64,000 bases of DNA, from contig NC_019751.1 of the NCBI RefSeq assembly GCF_000317435.1, positions 3,596,001 through 3,660,000 on the forward strand. The letters run 5' to 3'. This document shows positions 1 to 8,342 of the stretch, piece by piece. A program made the translations under genes and the position numbers. Within the stretch, counting starts at the first letter, position 1. Every line of letters starts with the position of its first letter. Source of the stretch: Calothrix sp. PCC 6303. GTDB lineage: Bacteria > Cyanobacteriota > Cyanobacteriia > Cyanobacteriales > Nostocaceae. The notes beneath the pieces were generated by a model, which saw nothing but the letters and a program-made list of their open reading frames with translations, made no database searches and was not told where the DNA came from.

Positions 1-596
1 TCATCTGAGGGGTTTCCAGCAGCTAAGACAATCTGAAAATCAGCCATTGCCTCAGTTTGGCGACCCTGGTAGAAGTACAGGACTGCCCGTAAACTCCGAG
101 ACTCCACATCATTGGGGGTTTGCTGCAACAAAGTTGTTAAAGCTTTAATTCCCCCCATCTGCCATTGGGGTTTGTAGGTACCTAGTAAACCGACAGTTTT
201 TAGTGCCACCAAATTATTTGGATCTTGGATTAAAACCTGTTGGTAAGCATTCCAAGCATTATCAATCTTTCCAGCACGTCTATAGCCAATGGCTAAACCT
301 AACTTTGCTTGTAGTGATTGGGGATTGCTTTTAAGCACCTGTTGGAAAACAGCGATCGCTTGATTCACCAAACCCTGATCCAGCATTTTATATCCCCGCT
401 GTATGGGGGTACTTGCTTTTTGCGCGACTACTGGAGTTGACTCCATCAAAATTGGCATTACCACCCCAGAAGCAAACAAGAGTAAGTAAAGGGGGGCAGC
501 TAGCAACCATTTATTGGTAGACAAAAAGCCTGTCAAAGCAGCTTTACTGCTTCTGCCCTTCGACAAGTGACACAGTGAGCTTGTGGAACTGCTCAT
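1..596 (-). CDS. TPR-repeat protein, C-terminal part outside window
   Basis: This frame is open from an ATG at 596 to the window edge, so only about the first 198 residues are present. The ATG follows a good AGGAGGT ribosome site made by the GGCAGGAGG tandem repeat upstream. Residues about 30-50 form one hydrophobic segment (LLAAPLYLLLFASGVVMP), either a signal peptide or an anchor. After it come tetratricopeptide-like units with the usual A/G-Y-A spacing, such as 'AIAVFQQVLKSNPQSLQAKL' and 'AWNAYQQVLIQDPNNLVAL'. TPR proteins are scaffolds for protein contacts, and the exact role here is unknown. It lies 78 bp downstream of the porin-like gene on the same strand and may be cotranscribed with it. 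Confidence 0.75.
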   Translation of the reverse strand, partial: MSSSTSSLCHLSKGRSSKAALTGFLSTNKWLLAAPLYLLLFASGVVMPILMESTPVVAQKASTPIQRGYKMLDQGLVNQAIAVFQQVLKSNPQSLQAKLGLAIGYRRAGKIDNAWNAYQQVLIQDPNNLVALKTVGLLGTYKPQWQMGGIKALTTLLQQTPNDVESRSLRAVLYFYQGRQTEAMADFQIVLAAGNPSD

Positions 597-603
597 GGTA
601 GCA

Positions 604-629
604 CCTCCTGCCTTCTGCCTCCTGCCTTC
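604..629. repeat. Short tandem repeat (CTTCTGCCTCCTGC type)
   Basis: Alternating CCTCCTG and CCTTCTG 7-mers lie between two minus-strand genes. Such 7-mer repeats are common between genes in heterocystous cyanobacteria. On the minus strand one unit supplies the ribosome site of the downstream TPR gene. Confidence 0.6.
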
Positions 630-674
630 ACATACCAGTAATTTCAACTTGAAGTAATTCATCCTGAAACTCAT

Positions 675-2678
675 CTATCTACCACTTCTCCCTCTGGGGG
701 TGACATCAAAGTCTGATTTCACCCTTACACCCAGTACTGTTTCCTCGAAACTATCCCGTCCTTGAACTGTAAAACCTAGTCGCAAATTCGGTAAAAATTT
801 AAAATCATAGAAAAGTTCCACCACATCTGGCTGTTCACCACGTCGCAAGCTATCATTCGACAATGCCCGTCCGTAAGCTAAACCTAAGCGGTCATCGGGT
901 GTAAATAAATCTAGGAAACTGGCTCCCAAAACATAGGTTTTTGCATCCTGTCCTGAATCCCGATTTTCATAATGACCGTAACGACCAAATAAACCAAGTT
1001 TCAGATTCGGTATAAAAAATTCTGCATTCAATCCGTAGGCTTCTTCCCGATCGTCTTTCTGGGGACCAAATTGGTTATTTCCCCGTGCAATACTGAACCC
1101 TTCGGCAAATGTATCCCGGTTTCCCGCATCCCGATCGGTTGCATAAGTACCGCGAATAATGGCATTTCCATAACGAATCCCAATTTCCCCTGCAAACCCA
1201 TCTAAAGCAAAATTACTTAATCTGTCAGAGGAGGAAAACACCGCAGCTTTAGCATCGATGTTGTCGGTGACACTCCAATTTGCCAACAGGGCTGGACGTG
1301 AGGAAATTCCCGTTACAGATAGGGCTGGATTAGTTTGAAATACTGGGTTAAAAAATTGACTTGCTCCATCTTTGGCAAAGCTATTGCGATCAAAATAGGA
1401 AGTCAAATCCAATTGACCAATCGCAAACCGCAAGTTAGGTAATCCAGTTAGAGAAGTTGCAAAATAAGCCTCGTTGATATTCAAGCCTTCATTGCGAGAG
1501 TCATCGAAGGAACTACCGTTACTGACTAAATCTAAAGTTGCCCCAAACAAGACTTGGGGAGTCAATGGATAAATTGCTGTTAACCTGGCTCTAGCTGATG
1601 AATCTTCACCTTGGGTTAGGTATACACCCTGTACCCTTAACGAAGATTGTGTCAATGCCGTACTTTTAATCAAAGGTGGCGATTGATTAGGTTGTTGACT
1701 CAAAGGTGTAGCGGTATTTGGTCGCTGTTGTGCCACCTGAGGGTCACTAATTGTTGGTAAAGTTCCACCTTGAGCGTTGAATAACTGACTAAAGGTTGGT
1801 GGTGTCTGAGTATTTGCTACCGATTCATTGACAAATTCGGGATTTTGTGGTTTGTTTTCTTGGTTTTGAGTCTGTGAATTCAAAAATTGATTAAAAGTTG
1901 GTGATGCTGCAAACCGAGAATTACCTGATGATTGAGTTCCCGATTTAGCATTGAGCAACTGATTAAAGGTCGGTACAGAATTTCCTGCATTTAATCCTGG
2001 TTGTGGTTCTTCTCCAAGCACCGGGGGTAAAGGCACAACCGCTGATTGTGAGGTAGCTGTAGCTGGAGAATTTAGAAACTGGTTAAAAGTAGGTGTAACA
2101 GCACCTGGAGCCGTAAATTCTTGAGTTGTAGCTGGTGGTTGGAGATTAAATTGCTCTGTATTTTGAGCGACAAAATTCTCCTGTTTGGGAGTATTTACTG
2201 GTTTCAAAAGTCCCAAACCCAAATCTGGGATATCTCCACCAATGGCTAATTTTGGCAACACAGAATTTGCAGATGAACGTTTAGCTGTGGGAGTTTTTCC
2301 CCTAGCTTGCTGAATCAAAGAATTTTCTAGCTGTTGAATATTGTTGGCGGGTGATATACCCACAATTGGGGGTTGGATTGCAGGTGTTAAACCTGAACCT
2401 ATTGAAATTGGTGCGGAAATAGGATTAATTGGGGTTTCTCCAGGTGGTGGTGGTGCCGCTTGGAGATTGGTTTTTGCCCCCGCAGTTGGCAATTTGGGTA
2501 CTAGGAGTAATTCTCCAGAGTTTCGTGATTCTCCAACAGAAATGGATTGAGCTAGTGAAGGTTGGTTAACAGCAACTACCCAAGCAACGGAGCTAGATGT
2601 AGTCAGAAGTAGCAGATAAACCCGGTAAAACCAACTTGGGGAAATAAATTTATGACAGTCAAATATTTGGGGCTTCAT
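675..2678 (-). CDS. Porin-like outer-membrane protein with Pro/Asn/Gln-rich repeat linker
   Basis: The open frame extends to a TTG at 2696, but the ATG at 2678 (start MKPQIFDCHK) is the better start and gives 667 residues. An N-terminal hydrophobic stretch ending near 'SLAQS' looks like a signal peptide. Residues about 50-340 are low-complexity, rich in Pro, Asn, Gln and Thr, with four copies of a short motif (PTFNQFLN, PTFNQLLN, PTFNQFLN, PTFSQLFN). The last 300 residues alternate aromatic and small residues, as in a beta-barrel (for example 'LRFAIGQLDLTSYFDRNSF'), and resemble cyanobacterial OprB/carbohydrate-porin-type barrels. I infer an outer-membrane channel or barrel whose repeat linker crosses the periplasm. 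It lacks an obvious SLH domain, which the major cyanobacterial porins carry, so it is not a standard one. The substrate is unknown. Confidence 0.6.
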   Translation of the reverse strand: MKPQIFDCHKFISPSWFYRVYLLLLTTSSSVAWVVAVNQPSLAQSISVGESRNSGELLLVPKLPTAGAKTNLQAAPPPPGETPINPISAPISIGSGLTPAIQPPIVGISPANNIQQLENSLIQQARGKTPTAKRSSANSVLPKLAIGGDIPDLGLGLLKPVNTPKQENFVAQNTEQFNLQPPATTQEFTAPGAVTPTFNQFLNSPATATSQSAVVPLPPVLGEEPQPGLNAGNSVPTFNQLLNAKSGTQSSGNSRFAASPTFNQFLNSQTQNQENKPQNPEFVNESVANTQTPPTFSQLFNAQGGTLPTISDPQVAQQRPNTATPLSQQPNQSPPLIKSTALTQSSLRVQGVYLTQGEDSSARARLTAIYPLTPQVLFGATLDLVSNGSSFDDSRNEGLNINEAYFATSLTGLPNLRFAIGQLDLTSYFDRNSFAKDGASQFFNPVFQTNPALSVTGISSRPALLANWSVTDNIDAKAAVFSSSDRLSNFALDGFAGEIGIRYGNAIIRGTYATDRDAGNRDTFAEGFSIARGNNQFGPQKDDREEAYGLNAEFFIPNLKLGLFGRYGHYENRDSGQDAKTYVLGASFLDLFTPDDRLGLAYGRALSNDSLRRGEQPDVVELFYDFKFLPNLRLGFTVQGRDSFEETVLGVRVKSDFDVTPRGRSGR

Positions 2679-2910
2679 TAGCCTAAATTTATTCAAAACT
2701 AATTTTTACATTGACGGATGTCGCCACTTTAGCAAACATTCAGAGTATATTCGAGAACAGTGTATGTATTTGTAGATCTTAATTAGCTACATCAAGAGGT
2801 AATGAAGCTGGAGTTTGGATACAGCCATTTAAGGAAATATCCGACAAAATATAGATTACGGACTTTATAAATTCCTCTAATTAAATAAATTTACTACGCT
2901 AGGTGACAAT

Positions 2911-3705
2911 ATGCAGATTTTTGAGAATAAATTAGGAAAATTATTCTGTTCTAAACTATTGACTGCCACTGGCTTGGTGTTGATGGTGACAAGTACAGGT
3001 TGTAGCCAAAAGACACCACCAACTCAACTGGAAATCAAAAATGTTCAATCTGTAGATAGCCAAGGAACTTACAAGGTGACTGGCAGTACGAATTTACCCG
3101 ATTCCAGTAAGATAGCGATCGCAGCAGTTCGTTACTTGCGTCCCACCCAAACACAACAAGTTAGCGTCTCTAACTCTGAGACTGATATCAATCGCTCAAT
3201 TCTAGTTCGCCAATTTGCCAAGGTGAAGGGGGGACAATGGGAAGCCGATTTGAATATCTGGCAAGTTTCACCAGATGGTCGTTATCAAGAAGCTTGGCAA
3301 ACGAATCAAAGCCAAATTCAACTGACTCCTGAAAATGACATTTCTTTTATTGCTACTTTCGATCCTCAAAGTCAGTTGGTAACGTCTGAAACATCCGAAC
3401 AAACCGAAAACCAATCTATCGACGAAAAGACAGAAAAACAACCATTAGTCAAGAATCTAGAGGGGAAATCTCTCCGCTTCACCAATGAAGGTGAAAAATA
3501 TATTCAAGCAAGTCAAGTAATATCAGTAGCAATACCTACAGCTAAAACTACACCACCTGGCTTAAAGCCTGAAGATATTAATGGTGGTTGGGGAAATAGA
3601 TTTCAAATTCAATCTCAATCTACATCAGCAGGAATTACTCCACTTCCTCTCAATAAATCCAGAAAAACAGATGCTCCACTAACACCAGCAGAGTTCCTGC
3701 GTTAA
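2911..3705 (+). CDS. Putative secreted lipoprotein, unknown function
   Basis: The product has 264 residues. The N-terminus has a basic start, a hydrophobic core (LLTATGLVLMV) and then 'TSTGCSQ', a lipobox-like site with Cys near residue 32. The residue at -3 is Ser instead of the usual Leu, so lipidation is likely but not certain. The segment at about 40-135 reads like a beta-rich domain ('TYKVTGSTNLPDSSKIAIAA'). The C-terminal half is polar and probably disordered. It is divergent from the porin-like gene, with a 232-bp gap holding both promoters. I do not recognise the family. An inverted repeat follows 22 bp after the stop codon. Confidence 0.7.
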   Translation: MQIFENKLGKLFCSKLLTATGLVLMVTSTGCSQKTPPTQLEIKNVQSVDSQGTYKVTGSTNLPDSSKIAIAAVRYLRPTQTQQVSVSNSETDINRSILVRQFAKVKGGQWEADLNIWQVSPDGRYQEAWQTNQSQIQLTPENDISFIATFDPQSQLVTSETSEQTENQSIDEKTEKQPLVKNLEGKSLRFTNEGEKYIQASQVISVAIPTAKTTPPGLKPEDINGGWGNRFQIQSQSTSAGITPLPLNKSRKTDAPLTPAEFLR

Positions 3706-3727
3706 AGGAGTAATTCCGTACCAAAAT

Positions 3728-3760
3728 ATATAGAGACGTAGCAATGCTACGTCTCTATAT
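3728..3760. repeat. 16-bp perfect inverted repeat, GAGACGTAGC family
   Basis: The arms 3728-3743 and 3745-3760 are perfect complements with the core TAGAGACGTAGCA. T-rich sequence follows, so it may end transcription of the lipoprotein gene. The same core occurs at about 28953 and 36491, so it is a dispersed repeat and not only a terminator. Confidence 0.75.
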
Positions 3761-3770
3761 TTTGCCTTTT

Positions 3771-3857
3771 TAGAGGCTCAATTTTCACTCAATATCTTTG
3801 CTCTAACTCGTTCCTTGTATCCCGTAACGAATGCATATCCTCCGTCTCCAGTCAGAA
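3771..3857. repeat. Dispersed repeat B, copy 1
   Basis: This sequence runs from TAGAGGCTCAATTTTCACTC to CAGTCAGAA and is nearly the same as 41370-41469, which has a 13-bp insertion and a few changes. It is non-coding in both places. Two short hairpins follow it: 3861-3873 and the perfect 11-bp stem 3882-3892/3896-3906. Confidence 0.75.
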
Positions 3858-3881
3858 TAAGAGGCGGAGCCTCAAAGTCAG

Positions 3882-3906
3882 GGTTCCCAGGCTTTGCCTG
3901 GGAACC
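3882..3906. repeat. 11-bp perfect hairpin
   Basis: The arms GGTTCCCAGGC and GCCTGGGAACC enclose a TTT loop. There is no T-tract after it on either strand, so a repeat-element hairpin is more likely than a terminator. Confidence 0.55.
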
Positions 3907-3970
3907 AGTTGATGACACAAAAATTGTATGAAAGAAAAGTGTCGAAATTACATCAAAGTCACCAGCCTAC

Positions 3971-4067
3971 CTAGTAGTCCACCAAGGAAACTTTACAGGG
4001 AAACAATATTGCTCTACTCACTACTCCCTCAAATCCACCCAGCATTTTTGAGTTGGTGGACTACTAG
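3971..4067. repeat. 97-bp element with 15-bp terminal inverted repeats
   Basis: CTAGTAGTCCACCAA (3971-3985) is mirrored exactly by TTGGTGGACTACTAG (4053-4067). The inside is AT-rich and non-coding. The size and ends fit a small non-autonomous element, but I found no second copy in this window. The rest of 3706-4188 holds only repeats and no convincing gene. Confidence 0.5.
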
Positions 4068-4188
4068 AAGGGTATCACTACAGGGGCAAAGCAAGCCTTC
4101 GTGGGCTTTGCTTGTTTAACCCCAGTCTTCTATCCTGATGGGCTATTTACCAAAACTGGATACTCCAGTAGTAAATTTTCTCACCCAC

Positions 4189-5001
4189 CTACTTGAATGA
4201 TATTTCCTGATGCTCAGGAGCTTCGTAATAAACACTAAATTTATTCCCAAAGTTGACTTGGGAATTCATCCCTTTATTCGATGATTCCAAATTCTGCTGC
4301 ATTTGCAGCATTTGATCCATCATTAAGTGTAATTGTTTTTGTAACTCGGCAATTTCATCTGATTTTAAAGTTGCCTTATCTTCAACTTTACTTGTTTTTG
4401 CTTTTTCAAGCGATTTATTTGAACTGTGTTGTGGATAACTTAAAAATGGTTGAGCTAAAGCAAAACCAGAAATAGCATCATTAGTAGTTTTACTGGGAAC
4501 TTGCTGATAAGTAGGTGATACTGATGGTTGATCTACTGAGACTAAAGCTTGGGCAACAACCGGTTGCGATACATTTATTGGTAAATTATTTTGAGCGATC
4601 GCTTGTTCAAATGATAACTCTTCATCCAAAAATCCTCTCAAACCATTAACTTGAATTCGAGAGTCAGATAGTTTCATTTCTTTCAACATCTGCTCTTTCT
4701 CTTCTAAATGTTGCTCTAAAGTTGAAAGATGATTCTTAAATTTAATTGATCTACGCGAAGAACTCCTCCAACCACTAATTGCAGCTGCTGAAATTCCTGC
4801 TCCCAAACTTAATGTCGTAATCAAAACCACATATGGAGGGGCTATATCTCGTAATCTACCATCAAAAATTGGCTCTTCCTCAAAGCGAATATTAACTGGT
4901 TTATCGCCAAATAAGGCTAAAGGAAGACTCATTGCGGAAAAAACTGCTGCGGAAGCAATAGCAGGTATTAAAACAAATTTTCGCAGTGCAGATAGACTCA
5001 T
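4189..5001 (-). CDS. Two-helix membrane protein with coiled coil, unknown
   Basis: The product has 270 residues. Hydrophobic segments at about 9-31 (VLIPAIASAAVFSAMSLPLALF) and 54-77 (PYVVLITTLSLGAGISAAAI) probably cross the inner membrane. A Lys/Glu-rich coiled coil follows (about 85-118: 'HLSTLEQHLEEKEQMLKEMK'), then a conserved-looking block 'SRIQVNGLRGFLDEE'. A Gln/Ser-rich linker and a second heptad region (about 215-245, 'ELQKQLHLMMDQMLQMQQNL') complete it. I do not recognise the family; the layout suggests a membrane-anchored scaffold. The gene stands alone, with repeat-rich gaps on both sides. Confidence 0.65.
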   Translation of the reverse strand: MSLSALRKFVLIPAIASAAVFSAMSLPLALFGDKPVNIRFEEEPIFDGRLRDIAPPYVVLITTLSLGAGISAAAISGWRSSSRRSIKFKNHLSTLEQHLEEKEQMLKEMKLSDSRIQVNGLRGFLDEELSFEQAIAQNNLPINVSQPVVAQALVSVDQPSVSPTYQQVPSKTTNDAISGFALAQPFLSYPQHSSNKSLEKAKTSKVEDKATLKSDEIAELQKQLHLMMDQMLQMQQNLESSNKGMNSQVNFGNKFSVYYEAPEHQEISFK

Positions 5002-5435
5002 ATTTAATTTAAGAGTTAAGGTTTTTGTCGAAAAGACAATTTATATTTCGAGAAACAATATTTTAATTTCTACTTATAAAGTGTCATATTTTCAAAGTTC
5101 AAAGTAGTTGGTTAAACATTTATTTCTCTCGTATCCAATCTAATATTGAAAGATATCTTTTTCAATACAAAACTCATGAAGAAATCAACTAAATGATTAA
5201 ACTTATCATGAATTATTCCCAAGAAAAACGAGAAATAAGCTATTTACAAGCACTTGAGCTTATTCTGTATTCTCACTTGTATACGTAGTTTCATTTATTG
5301 CTTACACTTAAGTGTATCTTCTAATCCTACTATGTAGCGCTCCGCTATGCAAGTTTTTTGCTTTCGAGCAGATCAGCAGAAGTGTTCAATATGATTTATT
5401 CTGCTACAGAATCCCCACAACCTATACATGGTTAA
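5002..5435. other. Gene-free AT-rich stretch upstream of the two-helix protein
   Basis: About 430 bp without a credible frame. It should hold the promoter of the minus-strand gene at 5001, but I see no clear -10/-35 pair. It ends at dispersed repeat A. Confidence 0.5.
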
Positions 5436-5590
5436 TATAGGACTCATATTTGATTTATGAAACACACGTAGGGGAGGCAGCACTGTTGGCGGGTTCCCCG
5501 ACATAAGGTGACTGGCGTTGTGTGATCACCAAGTGTAACGCACTGTCTTCCTGATTTTGGTGCGTTATGCTAAAGCCATAACACACCCTA
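5436..5590 (-). repeat. Dispersed repeat A, copy 1 (155 bp)
   Basis: Read on the minus strand it runs from TAGGGTGTGTTATGGC to GAGTCCTATA. It matches 24400-24554 over the full 155 bp at roughly 90% identity by eye. A small frame over it is a by-product. The two ends are not inverted repeats of each other. IS66 is inserted at its outer edge: the target duplication CCTACATA (5587-5594) overlaps its last 4 bases. Confidence 0.8.
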
Positions 5591-5594
5591 CATA

Positions 5595-7273
5595 GTAGTT
5601 TTTCACTCTCCCCCCGTCTGTGAGGGTTTGCAGTATAGGTAAAAGTAGGGGTGAGCATCATGTGGTAGTGTAAAAAAAGAATTGTGCAATTTTAGCTAAA
5701 CACGAATGAATCGACTGAGCAAAGAAGACCTCGCACAAATGAACCGGGACTACTTCCAATCACTGGATAAACAGAAATTGGTAGAAGTGGCGGGGAATCT
5801 TCATTCTCTGGCAGTCGAACAAATAGAAAAATTAGAACAAAACTCAAGCAATAGTTCCCTACCCCCATCATCAGACCAATTTAGAAGCACATCTTCTTCG
5901 GAGTTAGAAGAAAAACAAGAAACGGGGAGTGAAACTTCTGTTTCGCAGTCAAAGCAAGAAAAGAAGGAAGTTTCAGAAGAAAGCGAGAAACCGAAAAGCA
6001 AGGGATTTGGGAAAAAATTACCGGGAAAGCAAAAAGGAGCTAAGGGAATATGGCGGACAACACCCTTGGTTGCCAGTGAAATAGTTGCCCATCATCCAGA
6101 AACTTGTGCATCATGTAACAGTTTGTTAGAAATAGACTCCGATGCAAAACCCCACATGGGTTATTACGTATTAGAACTAGAAAAATTAGATTCTGGAATT
6201 GAGGTAAGATGTACGCTTCATCACTATTATCAAGCAACTTGCTCTTGTGGACACCACACAAAAATAAAGCCACAATTCGGTTACGTTTCGGTAGTTGAAG
6301 GAAGAAGTAGAGATTTATGCTTACAGGAATATGGACTTGTTGGTCCGATGCTGGCAACGTTTATTGCTTCTCTTGCGATACGATATCGAATATCTCGACC
6401 CAAAATTAGAGAGCTACTGGATGATTGGGTTGGGGTATCCCTTTCGGTTGGTACAATCGACCGTTGTATTCGAGAAGTGGGAATAGCTTGTTCCCCGGTA
6501 GTTGAGGAATTAATTGAAGAATTGCAATCGGCAGAAATAATCCACCTTGACGAAACACCCTGGTATGAAAAGGGGAAATATCGATGGTTATGGGTAGCTA
6601 TTACAAGTACAATTGCAGTTTTCCACATCGGTAGTCGTCGCAAAGAAGAATTGTTGTGTCTGATAACCTCAGCATTTGTGGGATGGTTAGTAACTGATGG
6701 CTATGGGGCTTATATTAATTACCCTAAACGCCAACATTGTTTAGCTCATCTCATCCGCAAAGCGATCGCTTTGACCGAAGCTGTAGATCGGGAGGTAGCG
6801 GATTTGGGGCAGTGGCTATTAGAAGAACTAAGGGAACTAATACATGAGCTTGCCACTGGCGACGGGGATAAGGATGAAACCGACTCAAACCCCGCTCGCC
6901 TTTATCGAGTCTGCCGATTGGCTACGGGAGTCGAGCATACCAAGTTAAAAGCTCTAGCAAAAGAGATTTTAGCTGACTGGGATGCTGTGGTTGCGTGTTT
7001 TTATCATCCACAATTACCACCGACCAATAATGAAGCAGAACGGGCTTTAAGACATGCTGTTATTGCCCGACGTATTAGCTATGGAACTCGCACTAGTGAA
7101 GGTAGTTTAGCTTATTGCTCTGTTTTGAGTGTTATTGAAACTTGCAGGCTGAGAAAAGTTGACCCTTGGAGTTATATTGCTCAAGTTCTAACCCAAGCTC
7201 GTAGAGGTATAAAACATCCTCCTATTCCTGTTGCTTCTTAATTCCTTTTTATTGGGGGAGAGTGAAAAACTAC
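5595..7273 (+). mobile_element. Complete IS66-family insertion sequence, 1,679 bp
   Basis: The left end GTAGTTTTTCACTCTCCCCC (5595-5614) is an exact inverted copy of the right end (7254-7273). Directly outside, CCTACATA occurs at 5587-5594 and again at 7274-7281, giving an 8-bp target duplication as known for IS66. One intact transposase frame fills the element, with no tnpA/tnpB accessory genes, as in the single-gene (ISBst12-like) branch. Perfect ends, a perfect duplication and an open frame indicate a recent and possibly active insertion. Confidence 0.95.
5706..7241 (+). CDS. tnp: IS66-family transposase
   Basis: The product has 511 residues and carries out cut-and-paste transposition of the surrounding element. 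Residues about 35-60 carry a Leu-rich helix and 'NSSNSSLPPSSD', the hallmark linker of IS66 transposases. A charged low-complexity region (about 60-110) leads to Cys/His pairs (CASC, CSCGHH) that fit a zinc site. The DDE core follows: Asp in 'HLDETPW' (about 281), Asp in 'VTDGYGAY' (about 330) and Glu in 'NNEAERALR' (about 441), then the C-terminal 'YGTRTSEGSLAYCSVLS' block. The start is an ATG 111 bp inside the left end. No frameshift or stop is seen. Confidence 0.95.
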   Translation: MNRLSKEDLAQMNRDYFQSLDKQKLVEVAGNLHSLAVEQIEKLEQNSSNSSLPPSSDQFRSTSSSELEEKQETGSETSVSQSKQEKKEVSEESEKPKSKGFGKKLPGKQKGAKGIWRTTPLVASEIVAHHPETCASCNSLLEIDSDAKPHMGYYVLELEKLDSGIEVRCTLHHYYQATCSCGHHTKIKPQFGYVSVVEGRSRDLCLQEYGLVGPMLATFIASLAIRYRISRPKIRELLDDWVGVSLSVGTIDRCIREVGIACSPVVEELIEELQSAEIIHLDETPWYEKGKYRWLWVAITSTIAVFHIGSRRKEELLCLITSAFVGWLVTDGYGAYINYPKRQHCLAHLIRKAIALTEAVDREVADLGQWLLEELRELIHELATGDGDKDETDSNPARLYRVCRLATGVEHTKLKALAKEILADWDAVVACFYHPQLPPTNNEAERALRHAVIARRISYGTRTSEGSLAYCSVLSVIETCRLRKVDPWSYIAQVLTQARRGIKHPPIPVAS

Positions 7274-7370
7274 CCTACATATACTTAAATTTTTAAGTGC
7301 AAAGCACAGGCTACGCCAACAAAAATAAAAGCTGCGCTTAAATATCCAAACTATTAGACTTTATTTAATC

Positions 7371-7564
7371 TAAACCTCGTCGATAATTAAACCGGGAGTT
7401 TTTTGAGCGATTTAAATGCGTCATTGCGTAGACGCGCAGCAGCTTCCCGGAGGATCGCAAGTAGACGCATACGCCTCTTAGCGTACTTACAGAAGCCCGT
7501 AGGACTGGCTACGCCTACTCCAGGTTTTGATGGAAAACTACGTTCTCAAGATAGACGAGGTTTA
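7371..7564. repeat. 194-bp element with 11-bp terminal inverted repeats
   Basis: TAAACCTCGTC (7371-7381) is mirrored by GACGAGGTTTA (7554-7564). The inside contains GC-richer palindromic scraps (GTAGACGCGCAGCAG, CTACGCCTACTCC) typical of cyanobacterial small dispersed repeats. It fills the gap between the IS66 element and the SGNH hydrolase. No gene is seen. Confidence 0.45.
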
Positions 7565-7582
7565 CATTCCTAAATCTGCCCG

Positions 7583-8206
7583 TCATTCAGTTAAATTTGG
7601 AAACCAATTTAACCAAGCATCCCATGTTTTTACTAATTCTGAAAACTCTGTATACCCTCCTGCGCGAGGATGTGAGCCGTCATTACCTCTAATTTCATCT
7701 TTCCAAGTCTGTGATTTTTCTAATATTGAAAAAACATCAAGATAAGGTATTTCTAAACGTTTACAAGTCAACTCAAAATGCTTGGATAATTCACGTATTT
7801 TGTGGTTATGCTCTAACTCTAAAACTGGTGGTGGACTCACCATTAAAACGGGATATAATGCCTTCGTATTTTTTAATATTTCACGAGTATGAATAATAGA
7901 ATTAACCAGAGAGACGCGAGTTGCATCATTTTTTATAAAAGTATCATTCACCCCGAAAGAAAATACAACTCTCCCGTCACATTCCTGCGGCAAACGATAT
8001 TTAAGTTCTTGTAAGTAACGCAGCTTTAACTCTGTGGTTGTTTCCCCTCTCACACCTAAATTGTAATATGTAATATTGTTACCTTTGCGATTTACATCAG
8101 CACAAACTCGACCTGTCCAACCCAGGCACTCTGGATCACCAGTACCATTAACAAAGGATTCACCTAAAAAACAAATTCTCGCTTGAGAGGATTTTTCAGA
8201 GTTCAC
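7583..8206 (-). CDS. SGNH/GDSL-family hydrolase (esterase or lipase-like)
   Basis: The product has 207 residues and no signal peptide, so it is probably cytoplasmic. Block I is 'FLGESFVNGTGD' (GES in place of GDS, nucleophile Ser near 16). The oxyanion residues fit 'NLGVRGETT' and 'FSFGVNDT' (block III, GxND). Block V is 'DGSHPRAGGY', giving the catalytic Asp and His. All four SGNH positions are therefore present. The substrate cannot be told from sequence; family members cleave acyl esters of lipids, sugars or thioesters. It follows the Rubisco operon on the same strand but is separated from it by a strong terminator, so it probably has its own promoter. Confidence 0.85.
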   Translation of the reverse strand: MNSEKSSQARICFLGESFVNGTGDPECLGWTGRVCADVNRKGNNITYYNLGVRGETTTELKLRYLQELKYRLPQECDGRVVFSFGVNDTFIKNDATRVSLVNSIIHTREILKNTKALYPVLMVSPPPVLELEHNHKIRELSKHFELTCKRLEIPYLDVFSILEKSQTWKDEIRGNDGSHPRAGGYTEFSELVKTWDAWLNWFPNLTE

Positions 8207-8255
8207 TGTTAGAAAGGATTATGGATAAATATGATATCCATATTAATAACATATT

Positions 8256-8286
8256 AATAAAAGGAGAGGTAAATATCTACCTCTCC
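8256..8286 (-). terminator. Intrinsic terminator of the rbcLXS operon
   Basis: On the minus strand the perfect 9-bp stem GGAGAGGTA/TACCTCTCC with a 6-base loop is followed by TTTTATT. It lies about 57 bp after the rbcS stop codon. Confidence 0.85.
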
Positions 8287-8342
8287 CATTTCAATGATGA
8301 AAACGAATTAAATATCTACCGATTGCTTAACTAGACACAGAT

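Noticed and set aside
3928-4119. 63-codon plus-strand frame after the lipoprotein gene
   Set aside because: It lies across the 97-bp inverted-repeat element and has no protein-like pattern or ribosome site.
5455-5661. 68-codon minus-strand frame before IS66
   Set aside because: It runs through repeat A into the IS66 left end, so it was created by the insertion.
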